This document shows, piece after piece, positions 13,755 to 24,160 of a stretch of 64,000 nt of DNA. The translations under genes were made by a program, and so were the position numbers. The DNA is from Megalopta genalis. Lineage: Eukaryota > Arthropoda > Insecta > Hymenoptera > Halictidae. Where the stretch lies: assembly GCF_051020955.1 (NCBI RefSeq), contig NW_027476382.1, positions 1-64,000 of the forward strand, read 5' to 3'. The notes beneath the pieces were generated by a model. The model was given only the letters and a program-made list of their open reading frames with translations, had not been told where the DNA came from and did no database searches. The stretch's first letter is position 1; every line of letters begins with the position of its first letter.

Positions 13755-15773
13755 TTAGGAGTCATTCTTTTCTGAGTCTTGTTTGCATTTCTTATAGCTA
13801 ATATATTGTGGAGTTTCGCTTACGTATAGTTCAATTGAATCGCGTTTGTTGTCTTTATTGTCCACGTTGTCACTCGCACAATTCTTGTCTTTGGGCACAT
13901 TTAATGTCACGCATTCTAAGGGTTTTGGGTTTACCGAACACTTCCGCACTTCACTGTCACCATTTTTGTCCTTCAGGTATAGGCAGAAGTGGGCCAAGGC
14001 GCTCCAACAGGCGGCGAGTAGCTGCAGACTCCATCCGTATGCTGCGTGGAGGGCTATCCCGTTGAGAATGGTGTTGATTATAATTTTTATGATCCGCAGG
14101 GTTACATAAATCCCTATAACGCCGGCCATTGCCGAGCCGAACTGTACGAAACCATTCCAAACATGTTTCCCTGTAGATTCTGCGATTTTCTGCAGGGTAT
14201 TTTCGTCCATCAGGTTGAACATTCCGACGGCGCCATTTGCATACTCTCTACCAGACGCTCCCTGCGCCAGTGCGTCGACGACCGCCATCTTTTCAACAGG
14301 GAACATGATGTGCTCGTTGAGTTTTTCGAGGTCTTCCCTGGAGTAGATTCCTCCGCTGGCGAGATTCGTCGGGTCCGTGTACTTCCATGCGGAGGCTGTT
14401 AACGGCTGCAACGGAGGTGGTGCGATACTTTCCACTGGATTTGGCGTGAGCTTGTACCAGGTGCCGTGGATACGGTAAGTTGGAGGTATTAGTTCGTTGC
14501 ACGTTTTCCGTGTTCCTGTTTTGACCAGGATTCTGTTTTTTGGTGTTAAAAATAAAGAGTTGTTTCTGTAAGATACAGGAAGTTCGTCGAAGCAGTCCTT
14601 GGTCTTTCTCAGGGAGCACTGTACTGGCACACATTTAATTATGTGTATGACTTCTCCGGCTGGGAGGGCCATGTATCCTGGTTCTTTGGTGATAGTGGCT
14701 GCTACTTCTGCTGGTGAGATATGAACTAAGGAAATTATGTTTCTCAAGATTTGCTGTTCAAGCTGGCATTTTTGTTTCATGGTGTCCTTATATAATGACA
14801 CTATCTGAGACTTGATATGTCTTTCGACATAAACGAACTTGGTATTCACGTAAGTGAATATGTCGAGATTGTTCGTTTGGGGCTTTGTTGCTGATTTAAA
14901 CCTTCCTTCCTTGTCCGTTTCCAGGATTAATAATTTCGGGTGCTCGGTTTTTTCGAGCGTGTAGCCGCATGCTTGCGTTCGGCCAGTGCTGGTCAAGGCG
15001 AATGCTGTATCGCCGGACGTTACCGAATATAGAGAGGCAAGATTCGAATTTTTGTTAGATACCTTTATCGCTCGGCCTTCGAACAACACGTTATAATTGC
15101 TCATTTTGCAGGGATCTTCAGGGAGGCTGGTCCAATACGTGTAACCGTCTTCGGAATCCATACAGTACTCCTTGTCCAGTGGGCATCGTTGGCCGCCGGG
15201 CAGGTACAAGGTATTGCTGGATAGCTTGATCGACGCCTGGAAGGTTTTTATTGTCACCTTTATGACTGATTGGACCACCACATTATCCCAGGTACCGTAT
15301 GGGTCGCTGTACGCCGTTCCTCTACAGGTACCGTCTTGTTGTATTGATCCGGCTAACGTGAAGCCTCGCGTCGTGGTGCTATTTCTTTTGATACCTACGA
15401 TTTGACCAGTAGGTGGGAGGGGCAGGATTCCTGACTCGTGCATGGCCTTGCAGACGTCCCTCGGGGTGTCCAATATGTACTGGTGTCGGCCGTTATGTAC
15501 CACGGATGTATGCGAATGCATACCGCAATAGTAGACAGTCCGATCAATTTCTACCTTGCATTGGAATGTCGGAACGTCCTTAAACTCGATCAACTGGAGC
15601 AGCTGGATTGTGAGGTTCGTAGTTATTGGCTTTGAGTGCGTATATTCGCATTTAGGCGAGTCCACGGTTGAAATTGTGGTTGTATTTAGAGTAGGGCTAT
15701 TGCAGTCATAGCCTATCAATGCGTTGGTTGGACGTAGGAGAAAGAATACTGAGAGTATCGTTGCGGTCTTCAT
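13755..15773 (-). CDS. env: Envelope glycoprotein of element 1
   Basis: The env segment begins at an ATG in good context (ACACCATG) at 15,773, giving 672 codons in the same frame as pol. A signal peptide (MKTATILSVFFLLRP) precedes the mature start LIGYDC. The ectodomain is Cys-rich with several NxT/S sites. A hydrophobic membrane segment lies near residues 545-570 (GVIGIYVTLRIIKIII), followed by a tail of about 100 residues. It matches element 3 Env along its length (IGYDC, CGMHSH, DGYTYW, CGYTL, SGIY, HIMFP). It resembles glycoproteins of arthropod negative-strand RNA viruses, chuviruses being my first candidate; this is from memory and unverified. Expression would need a spliced or internally initiated RNA; AG dinucleotides (CAACCAG, AGCAG) lie just upstream. 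Confidence 0.85.
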   Translation of the reverse strand: MKTATILSVFFLLRPTNALIGYDCNSPTLNTTTISTVDSPKCEYTHSKPITTNLTIQLLQLIEFKDVPTFQCKVEIDRTVYYCGMHSHTSVVHNGRHQYILDTPRDVCKAMHESGILPLPPTGQIVGIKRNSTTTRGFTLAGSIQQDGTCRGTAYSDPYGTWDNVVVQSVIKVTIKTFQASIKLSSNTLYLPGGQRCPLDKEYCMDSEDGYTYWTSLPEDPCKMSNYNVLFEGRAIKVSNKNSNLASLYSVTSGDTAFALTSTGRTQACGYTLEKTEHPKLLILETDKEGRFKSATKPQTNNLDIFTYVNTKFVYVERHIKSQIVSLYKDTMKQKCQLEQQILRNIISLVHISPAEVAATITKEPGYMALPAGEVIHIIKCVPVQCSLRKTKDCFDELPVSYRNNSLFLTPKNRILVKTGTRKTCNELIPPTYRIHGTWYKLTPNPVESIAPPPLQPLTASAWKYTDPTNLASGGIYSREDLEKLNEHIMFPVEKMAVVDALAQGASGREYANGAVGMFNLMDENTLQKIAESTGKHVWNGFVQFGSAMAGVIGIYVTLRIIKIIINTILNGIALHAAYGWSLQLLAACWSALAHFCLYLKDKNGDSEVRKCSVNPKPLECVTLNVPKDKNCASDNVDNKDNKRDSIELYVSETPQYISYKKCKQDSEKNDS

Positions 15774-18700
15774 GGTGTCTGCTCTGGTTGTAGACTGATG
15801 GTTGTCGCTGAGTTCTCCGGCTGTTCTATATACGATATTTCGCTTATCGTTCGCGATAAGGGTCGGTGGGGGTGCGTGACTCACTAGGTTTATATGCTGA
15901 CGCGGCGCATGCTTAAGTTTATCCGTGTGAACAATTTTCGTACCTTTCTTCATTCTTATCTTAACATTCCTATCACCCGTACATTCGATCACGGTGAACG
16001 GTCCGATATACTCGTCGTCAAATTTATCGCGTTTGGGCTGCTTAAGCAGGTATACCCTGTCTCCGACGATAAAGGACCGTGCGTTGGTTTTTCTATCGTA
16101 ATATTGTTTTGATCTGTTCTTAGCGGAAGTAAGATTATTTCTGGCGTCTGTTAGGGTCTCAGAAATTTTTGTTTGTAGTTTCTCGAGATAGGCTGTGTAA
16201 GATTCGTCCGATGAATCGTGTATTATTGGATTTGCTGACGGGGTTCGCGCTAGAGTGCCGAATACCAGTTCATGTGGAGTGTAGAGAGTGCCCTCGTGAA
16301 CACTCGTATTGTAAGAAAACATTGCATGTGGGAGCCACTCGTCCCAATCGGCCCTGGATACATATTGTTTCAAATATTCCGTCAACACATGATGGGATCT
16401 TTCTATGGAACCATTACTCTGAGGCCGGAATGCCGTCGTCTTAAATTGCGTAATTCTAAACCGTTTTGCAATGTTCTTCATTAATGAGCTCAGGAAGTTC
16501 GCTCCCTGATCTGTCAGAATTCCCTTAGGAGCCCCGAATCTACAGATGAAATCTTTGATAAAGGCATCCGCGATCTCAATCGCGGTCGCGTTGTGCAGCG
16601 GGAGGGCAAGGGAATATTTGGTGAGGAGGTCCTGTATCGTTAGAATATACGTGTGATTCTTTGAGGATGTTGGGAGGGGACCTACGATATCCATTGATAT
16701 CTTTTCGAATGCTTTTCCGGGTGTGTCAGTGATGGTCATTGGTTGTCGCGTTTTGACTCTGACTAGTTTTTTCCTTTGGCAAGTTTCGCAGTTGTTTATG
16801 AATTCGGTCACGTCTTTTTTCAATGTGTTCCAATAATACTTTTCGCGGATTCTTTTGTACGTTTTTGTTATCCCTTTGTGTCCGGCAAAGGAAGAAATAT
16901 GGTTTTCTTTTATGATAGGAAGTCGTTCGTTCTTCGTCGGTATGACGACTTGGTTTGCGCATGCAAAGAATTGGGTATTCGTGGTCGCGAATGTATCGAT
17001 GATTATTCTGTAGATAGTGTGCCATGGAATGTCGTCTATGTTCGTCTTCGATATGCTAAGTGAATCTAACTGTAATTCGATCGTCACGTCTAGTATTGAG
17101 GCAAAAAGTTCAAGCAGATCGTCGTATGTCGCGGTATGGTGTGGTGATGTTTTTATCGGGAGCAAGAGTAGGTTTTTAGTGCCGATTTTCATCACCCTGG
17201 TCCGGCAGAGCGTTAATTTCAAATCTTTCGGGATCTTTCCGGCCCTGAACAGGTCGACGGCGCCCGGGTCTAATGGTTGGCCGCTGGTTGTTACAAATAC
17301 GGCGAGATTGTCGTTTCGCATGACTAGTCTATCTCTTGTGATCGTTATGGTCCTTCCTTTTGGGGAGGCTGGAGCGTTGTGACTATCGAATATATTTTCA
17401 TCCTCGTCTGTATCCGTTTCTGTGTCGGTGTTTGGACTCGAGGTTTGTTTTCTGTTTGAGGGAGAGGATAGCGGTGTGTTTTCCGTCGGAGGGGAATTCC
17501 CTCGTGACGTGGCGGGTTGCGGCGATGAGGAGCGGGAATGCAACCGGTCCGACTCGGATGTTGTAGGGGAATCTATCGATGCCGGTCTTGATCCGAGGAT
17601 CGGGGAACGGGCAGGTTTTCTAACGCTATCGAATATAGTTGATGAATCTGAGGAAAGTGGAAGTACTGTCGCGGGATTCCTGGACAACGCGTCCGCGTTG
17701 AGGTTCGTTTTTCCTGCCTTGTAGATTACCGTATAGTCAAATTCTGCTAATTTTAATCTCCATCTGAGTAATCGTGATGTAGGATCCTTCACGGAATTCA
17801 TCCAGACCAGTGGACGATGGTCTGTGATCAAGCTGAATTTCCTGCCGTAGATATATGGTCTAAAATATTGGGTGCAGTAAATAATCGCGAGGCATTCTTT
17901 CTCTATTGTGGAGTAATTTAGTTCTGCCCCGTGCAATAATCGAGATGCGTAGGCTATCGGGCGGTCTTTCCCGATTTCGCCCTGGCTCAATATTCCACCT
18001 ATCGCGTATCCGGACGCGTCTGTAGTTATTTTAAAATCTTTTCCGAAATCGGGGTACTGGAGGAGTGGCTCGGTGGTTAGGATTTCACGGAAAGTATTAA
18101 ACGCCTTCTCCTGCTCTACGTTCCATACGAACTTAGTATCCTTTTTGAGAAGTATTGTGAGTGGTTTCGATATTTGTGAAAATTTGGGTATGAAACGTCT
18201 GTAATATCCCGACAGACCCAGAAATTCTCTTAAGTTTTTTAATGTTTTCGGACGCGGGAATCGTCGCACGGCCTCGATTTTCATCGGGCATGGTTTTACG
18301 CCGTCTTCGCCAATTATATGGCCCAAATACGCTACCTCTCGATGCAGAAATGAACACTTCGACGGCTGGAGTTTTAGATTTGCTTGTCTAAGTCTATCCG
18401 CGAGTTTGTTAAATTTTGTGGCGTGCTCCGACAAACTTCGCGCGTATATGACGATATCATCTAGGTATACAAAGAGTTCAGTGCCTTGGAGGCCGGTTAG
18501 TACGTTATCCATTAGCCGTTGAAAAGTTGCGGGCGCGTTTCGAAGGCCGAATGGCATTCTTTTATATTCGTAGTGGCCGTATGGCGTTGAAAAGGCCGTT
18601 TTTTTCGCATCGTCCGGGTGCATCTCGATCTGGTGGAATCCACTCGCAAGATCGAAAACGCTAAAATATTTGGCGCTGCCCAACTGGTCTAAAATTTCGA

Positions 18701-19861
18701 GGATACTGGGCAGCGGATATGCGTCGGGCACCGATTTTTCGTTGAGCGCGCGGAAGTCTATTACCATCCTCCACTTCTTGTTCCCCTCTGCATCTGCCTT
18801 TTTGGGCACGATCCAGAGTGGACTGTTGTAAGGAGACTTTGAAGGAGCAACAATGTCCTGTTCGAGGAGTTCCCTCATTTGTTTGTTTATCTCCTCTTTG
18901 TGTATCGGTGGATATCTGTACTGTTTTACGTGAACCGGAGAATTGTCAGTCGTAGCGATTCGGTGCCGCACCGCATTTGTTTTGCCGAGGCGCTCCTCGG
19001 GGAGGTGGAAGAGGTCTTCATTGCATTCCAGCAATTGCTCTACATGTAATTTTTCTTCTCCGCTGAGGTGATCGGTGCTAATGATGCCCTTGATCTTCTC
19101 GTAGCGGGAATATATTGTATTTAGGTTGAATATTGAAGCGGAATTAGAATTCGAATTGTTTTTAGGGTTTGAGAAAAATTTTTGCGGAATGGCGGTGTCC
19201 GACAACTCCTCCACCTCTGCCAGCTCCATTTCCGGCGTAGCAAAGGTTATGGATTCGCTATTAGTGTTAACACAACGCACAATCGCTTGTCCGTCGGAGT
19301 TTCTTGCGAGACAGTGCGGGAGGAAAACTCCCTTTGAAACTTCACGACGGCTGAGGTAACCGAATTCCGGTCCGGTCACCTTTACCCTTATTAATGTAGC
19401 AGTTCGCGGTTCGACAACGATTTTGGATTGCGTCGTGAAAGGAAACTCGTTTCCCTGCCACGATACGCTTTCTTTCTTGTATGAAATCTCCGCGCCTTGC
19501 GATAGAAACGCAGAACCCAAGATACCGTCCGTTGAGATTGGAAAGGTTTCGGAAACCACGTGAAATTCTACTTCCGCGTTTGCAATGGATATTGACGTCG
19601 TGCCTAGTGTGGTGACGGACTCGTCCGTTATCCCGGTGATATTAATAGCGTTGCTCACGTTGACGATCACATCCGACTTTAATTGTGATACCTTGATGAT
19701 ATTAGGCTCGGCGCCGGTGTCTATCATCAACTTGGCCGCTTTGATTAATTCCGGGGGAGACACCATTACGTGTGGGACCGCGGAGGCTGGACGGAGATTT
19801 ATCCGCGCGATTCTCCCGTCTCTGCTGTCTGTTCTTCGCTCGCGATCGGCGTCACTCGTTG
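13755..19861 (-). CDS. pol: Pol polyprotein of element 1, continuous with Env
   Basis: The frame is open from the gag overlap to 13,755; counted from the first ATG at 19,766 it is 2,003 codons, of which about 1-1,331 are Pol. Aspartic protease is at the start (IDTGAEPN, D16). RT carries YLDD at 434-437. RNase H begins near residue 580 (TTDASGYAIGG). After DALSRNP (about 690) come a Ser/Pro-rich linker and an extra alpha/beta-looking domain (about 805-950). Integrase follows, with an HHCC zinc motif near 955-1000 and a D,D-35-E triad (MDIVGP, TDQGANF, GSIERSHH). All key residues are present. The frame is -1 relative to gag and is probably entered by frameshifting at 19,862-19,868. No stop separates Pol from Env, unlike element 3. 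Confidence 0.93.
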
Positions 19862-21325
19862 AAAATTTCTGTTTCCCTCCCGACGATTGTCCGACGTGGT
19901 CGGGAGGTTCTTCCCGTTTCCCGACGGTTGTTGTTCGCGAATCTTATTGTTGAATTCACGCTTGCGGCATTCGTGAATATCATGGCCGGGCGTCTTGCAA
20001 TAATTGCAAAACCTTTGAGCGTTGCTCGCGTGATTCGGCCGAGATTGTTCTCGCGGTTGATCTCGATAATTGTTATCGCGTCGATATTCGTAGCGCGGCG
20101 AAGGACCGGATGTGTATTGTTTACGAGGCGAGTAATCGTGGCCGAAGGCGCGCTCGCGCCGGTCTGTGTAATGGCGCGCCGGTGATTCATAGTCGCGTCG
20201 GCGCATCGATAAATCGTAGTCGCGTTGACGCGTTGATGAGTCATAGTACCCTGAACGCGTATCGCCCGAACTGTTTATATACAAACTCCCCGGGTCGGCG
20301 AAACTAAATCCTCTGTTATTATAAGGTGAGGGTGACCGATTCCTCGACAGGAAGTTTCTGTTTTCCGTCCTCGGACTGTTTATACCGTTTGAAAAGCGGA
20401 CCCTTCGACTGTTTATATCACCGTACCGTTTCAAGTCCAGTTCCAACTGTTTGAATGCTCTCACGGATTCGTCAAAAATATCCTCCATATGTTTATGTCC
20501 AACCGCACGCAGTTCCGTTCGTATGTTAGGAATTAACCCGTCTATAAAACAATCACGCGCAAAGTCGTCGATCTCGCGGTTGTCGGCCTGGTCCGGGAGG
20601 CAATTGATGATCGCCCCGTGTAGATCTCTAACTCGGTTTATGTAGGTAAAAATGTTTTCACGTTCACCCATGTAAATGTTGGCTAGCTCGCCCTGGTAGT
20701 GTTGGATTTTATGCTGCGCGCCGAATAGCATTTTTAAACGTTCGCATAGTTCCGACACGGTATCGAAGTGGCGGAATTCTACCACGGACAAAGCGTCTCC
20801 GCGCAATTTACCGATAATTAGTCTTACCAGGCTGCGTTCCGAGTGCGAGGGTACTAACGATCTCGCGTGAGTGCACGCGCGCGTAAATTGAAGTACTGGT
20901 GGTTGCGTACCATTAAACATCGGGATCATATCGGCTGCGGATTTTAATGTTAGCTGATTGTCTTCAGCTTCGCGGGAGTCGTAATACGGTCGATGCGTTG
21001 ATTGAACCCGAGTCGGTGGTTCGAAAGCCGGGTTTGCCGGTCCCGCGGTTCGTGAGTTTCCCACCGTTAATTTTTCGATTTGTTCGCGGAGTCTCGCGTT
21101 TTCGATCGCCATTTCGTCGCGATCTTTATCTATTTCCGCCTGCGCCTGCATTTGTTGCGATTCTATTAACATACGCTTTTTATCTAGGCTGCGCGATTGT
21201 TCCATGAGCCGTTGCTCTTTATTTATCAAGGTTTTTTGTACCGCGGCGAGTTCGTCTTGCGATAATTGTTTTCCTTCTAAATTATGCGATTTTGACCGCG
21301 TTCCGTCCGCTGGGCTGGCGAGCAT
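19799..21325 (-). CDS. gag: Gag polyprotein of element 1
   Basis: From the first ATG (21,325, 39 nt after the LTR) the ORF encodes 508 residues. The N-terminal part (QLSQDEL... to about residue 90) is rich in Q, E and K with heptad spacing and likely forms a coiled coil. A capsid-like retrotransposon gag region follows (IPMFNGTQPPVLQFTRAC through YINRVRDLHGAI). A basic, Arg/Tyr/Ser-rich segment precedes a single CCHC zinc knuckle, CNYCKTPGHDIHEC, near the C-terminus. It would form the particle core and bind RNA. Elements 2 and 3 have homologous proteins. The leader between the LTR and the start codon holds little but the primer site, so most of the 5' UTR must lie in the LTR. Confidence 0.92.
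   Translation of the reverse strand: MLASPADGTRSKSHNLEGKQLSQDELAAVQKTLINKEQRLMEQSRSLDKKRMLIESQQMQAQAEIDKDRDEMAIENARLREQIEKLTVGNSRTAGPANPAFEPPTRVQSTHRPYYDSREAEDNQLTLKSAADMIPMFNGTQPPVLQFTRACTHARSLVPSHSERSLVRLIIGKLRGDALSVVEFRHFDTVSELCERLKMLFGAQHKIQHYQGELANIYMGERENIFTYINRVRDLHGAIINCLPDQADNREIDDFARDCFIDGLIPNIRTELRAVGHKHMEDIFDESVRAFKQLELDLKRYGDINSRRVRFSNGINSPRTENRNFLSRNRSPSPYNNRGFSFADPGSLYINSSGDTRSGYYDSSTRQRDYDLSMRRRDYESPARHYTDRRERAFGHDYSPRKQYTSGPSPRYEYRRDNNYRDQPREQSRPNHASNAQRFCNYCKTPGHDIHECRKREFNNKIREQQPSGNGKNLPTTSDNRREGNRNFQRVTPIASEEQTAETGESRG
19862..19868 (-). promoter_or_regulatory. Probable -1 ribosomal frameshift site (A AAT TTT)
   Basis: In the gag frame the minus strand reads AGA AAT TTT CAA, which contains the canonical slippery heptamer A_AAU_UUU. 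It lies 60 nt upstream of the gag stop. A -1 shift here enters the pol frame, which is open from this point. The downstream RNA structure was not folded. Confidence 0.72.
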
Positions 21326-21342
21326 GGCGATTGGCTTATCAG

Positions 21343-21360
21343 ATCCCACCGCTGCCACCA
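21343..21360 (-). other. Primer binding site, tRNA-Leu
   Basis: Three bases inside the 5' LTR the minus strand reads TGGTGGCAGCGGTGGGAT. This is complementary to the 3' end, with CCA added, of the eukaryotic tRNA-Leu(AAG/UAG) type ending CCCACCGCTGCCA. The tRNA sequence is from memory. Confidence 0.8.
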
Positions 21361-21495
21361 AATTGTTACGTCCCGCGCGTGATTTCCCGCAAAATATATA
21401 TAATTCCGCGAGAGCGCGAGATTTACGTGTAACGATTAAATTGATCTGCCTTTAGTCCACGCGACGCGTACCGTTCGCGTATAACAGGGTATCGC

Positions 21496-21885
21496 CTACT
21501 CGCGAACACAGGGACAAAATACGCGGGCTCTTACTGTGATAGGCAGGTCCTGCTGCCGGGAAGGCTCGTTCGCTCGCTTCTCGTACGCCGCTCGTCTCGG
21601 ATCTCCTGCCGGGATTCTGCTTGGGCTGTACGTTGATTTCGGGATGTCGATCTCGATCAGCTCCGTCCAAGGATAGAGGTGGCGTTGACGAGGTGCGCGG
21701 TATTCGCGGATGATCTGGATTTCTTCGCGGTACGCCAGATCGCCCGTAACTGAATCTATTCGCGGTTTATGGCTGATTATGCTGATTTCTTGACTTCGAT
21801 GCTTTACCCGCGTTTCGTAAGGGATCTGAGCGTATAGATGGACGAGTCTCTTCAATTTAGCTCTGCGCCCAGACTGACGCGGCAT
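21496..21885 (-). CDS. LTR-encoded small basic protein, family 1 (5' LTR copy)
   Basis: The 129-codon ORF is the counterpart of the 3' LTR copy and differs by a few residues only. In this copy it lies upstream of gag in the sense direction and stops 132 bp before the LTR end and about 170 nt before the gag start codon. It therefore could be translated from the genomic RNA leader if the start site lies upstream. Function is unknown. Confidence 0.55.
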   Translation of the reverse strand: MPRQSGRRAKLKRLVHLYAQIPYETRVKHRSQEISIISHKPRIDSVTGDLAYREEIQIIREYRAPRQRHLYPWTELIEIDIPKSTYSPSRIPAGDPRRAAYEKRANEPSRQQDLPITVRARVFCPCVRE

Positions 21886-21926
21886 ATGTGATACTAATGC
21901 TAGTTAATAATTAATCATTTATCTGC

Positions 21927-22057
21927 TCTGTCCGGTGTCGTACAGGACTTGTGGTGAAAGCCCGGTACATACGCTTTCTGGACGGATTTAGTTAGAGCAA
22001 CTTCGGTGGCGTGCAGGACTTGTGGGGAAAGCCCGGTACACACGCTTTCTGAAGTTG
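21927..22057 (-). promoter_or_regulatory. Tandem RNA stem-loops in the 5' LTR
   Basis: These are the same two 60-bp stem-loops as in the 3' LTR, with one loop-side substitution (GGGGAAAG for GGAGAAAG on the plus strand). In this copy they lie between the U3 end and gag, where a packaging or leader function would be expected. Confidence 0.58.
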
Positions 22058-22863
22058 TAATTCGAAATGCGGTGGTAAGTCTAATAATAATAGGAACTAG
22101 GATCGCAGAGGTATGTTGAATGAATTACGTTCACTGCTTCTAAATTAAGATGTATATTCTAATTAAATTGGCTTCAGTTACAGAGCCTTAATACTAACGC
22201 AAGAAGATTGGACTTGGAAATCAGAATCGAAATTGAATTGGAATAAGAAGAACTTGACGATCGCGGACGACCGGACTTCTGATCAAGAAGTACGACTAAT
22301 ACTGGTCGAATTCCGGAACGAGAGTGATCCTGCCGGAGGCTGCATTGAACTCTTTCGATTCATGGCCGCCGGTCCGCCTGGCGGGGGTAGTCCGGTGGAG
22401 GGGCGTCCGCCATGGTGGTGGATGGCGCTGGAGAGGGGATGCCGCGTTCAGCGGGATGACGTAGTCCCAGTCCACGCGCTTTTTACGGTACTTAGAAATA
22501 TTCGCTTGTTCTTTAGAGAGTATAATAATGTGGTTATGCTAACTTATTCTATGGTTCGTTATAATGGTAGATATCTGCTAACTTATGCTACGGTCGGTTA
22601 CGATACGTTTAGGCTAATTCGGTTAACCTACGCTTATATACTAGTTTGCGCGGTAACACACACACACATTCGTGCACAACCACGCTCTTATATACTAATA
22701 CAAACGTCGGAGGACGTCACAAACTTATGCTATGGTCGGTTACGATACGTTTAGGCTAATTCGGTTAACCTACGCTTATATACTAGTTGGCGCGGTAACA
22801 CACACACACATTCATGCACAACCACACTCTTATATACTAATACAAACGTCGGAGGACGTCACA

Positions 22864-24160
22864 CTAGGATGCTTGGTAACGGGTAGGCTTCCGGGATCGA
22901 CTTTTCGTTTAAAGACCTGAAATCGACTACCATACGCCACCTTTTGTTCCCGTCGGCGTCGGGTTTCTTCGGGACAATCCACAAAGGGCTATTGAATGGT
23001 GACTTGGAAGGAGCTACGATATTTTGTTCCAACAGCTCCTTCATCTGGTTATTGATTTCCTCTTTGTGGATTGGAGGATATCTATACTGTTTTACATGTA
23101 CGGGTATTTCGTCGGTTGTTATAATTTTATGTTTTACCGCGTTAGTCTTTCCCAGAGGCTCACCCGGGAGGTGGAAGACGTCGTGGTATTCGTAAATGAT
23201 TTGGTCGACGTGTGATCTCTCCTCTTTGCTGAGATGACTCGTACTTATTATGTCGGTGATCTCTTTACGTCGCGAGTTAGGAGAGCTGGATTCGAAGTAT
23301 TGAGCAACTGAATGAATTGAAATTGAATTGGTCTCGCGTGATTCCGCGGTATACTCGATGCCTTCCACCTCCTCCAGCTCCATGGTCGGCATGGGGAGGT
23401 CGACAGCCTTGTCCGAAGTGTTTACGCAGTTAACGAATGCTTTTCCGTTAGAGATTTTGACTAAGCAATGCGGCACCATCACGCCTGGTGTTAATTCGCA
23501 TTTTCTAATGTAGCCTATTTCCGGGCCGGTGGCGTTCACCGCGATACACGCGCTCGCGCGTGGTCCGATAATACACCTATCTGCTGATAAAAACGAGAAT
23601 TTATTTCCGTTCCAGACCAGGCTTTTGGTTCTGAACGATATCTCTGCCTCTCCCGAGAGGAATGCTGCTCCCAAAATTCCGTCCGCAGGAATTGGGAACG
23701 TATCAGGCACCACGTGGAATTCCACCACTGCGTTTGCTATGTTGACGGTGGTAGAACCCAGGGTTGCAACGCTTTCGTCAGTGATCCCCGATATATTAAT
23801 ACTATTCGCGACATCTACGACTATGCTTGGGTTAAGGAGCGATGCCTTGATTATATTCGGCTCGGCTCCAGTGTCGATCATAAATTTTCCGGTGGAAGGA
23901 AAGTCGGGGGACGAAACCATTACGTGTGGCACTTTGGTATCGGGGCTTAATGTGACTCGCGACACTCTTCCTCTGGTACAGTGTGTTCGCTCGATAACGT
24001 CCGGATCGATTGTGGGCGCGAGTTTTCGGTTACCTCCCGTCGCGGGTTCGGGTGAGACGGGAGGGGCCTCCCGTTTCCCTGCTGTTCGCGTATGCGGTTG
24101 TTGTACTCTCGCTTGCGACATTCGTGAATGTCGTGTCCCGGCGTCTTGCAGTAATTGCAA
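22864..24160 (-). pseudogene. pol: Truncated pol of element 2 (protease and start of RT)
   Basis: The frame overlaps the end of gag in the -1 phase and would be entered by frameshifting. No canonical slippery heptamer was found; GAAAAC occurs where element 1 has its heptamer. The protease motif FMIDTGAEPNIIK is intact. The RT N-terminal part is present (NSPLWIVPKKPDADGNKRWR, VVDFRSLNEKS) and ends after AYPLPSI, before the catalytic YxDD. RNase H and integrase are missing, so the product would be inactive as a polymerase. The upstream limit of the translated part is not fixed. Confidence 0.9.

Larger units (their letters stand above)
12225..22863 (-). mobile_element. Element 1: complete Ty3/gypsy-type LTR retroelement with env
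   Basis: The element is 10,639 bp long and has two 1,500-bp direct repeats with TG...CA ends (TGTTACGTC and GACGTCACA on the plus strand). On the minus strand the order is 5' LTR, tRNA-Leu primer site, gag, pol, env, polypurine tract, 3' LTR. All three coding segments are open, and the integrase and RT catalytic residues are present. I could count about nine substitutions between the LTRs, so the insertion is young. The order protease-RT-RNase H-integrase is that of Metaviridae (Ty3/gypsy), and the env makes it errantivirus-like in architecture. The flanks (TTCG left, CTAG right) do not match, so no target duplication is visible; the left flank is satellite and the right flank is element 2. 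Confidence 0.93.
21364..22863 (-). repeat. 5' LTR of element 1 (1,500 bp)
   Basis: This is the direct-repeat partner of 12,225-13,724, with the same length and ends. It also carries the 142-bp U3 duplication (22,580-22,863), the two stem-loops (21,927-21,986 and 21,998-22,057) and the small ORF. Promoter and transcription start are expected here but no position can be fixed from sequence. Its outer end joins the RT-coding sequence of element 2 at 22,864. Confidence 0.93.
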
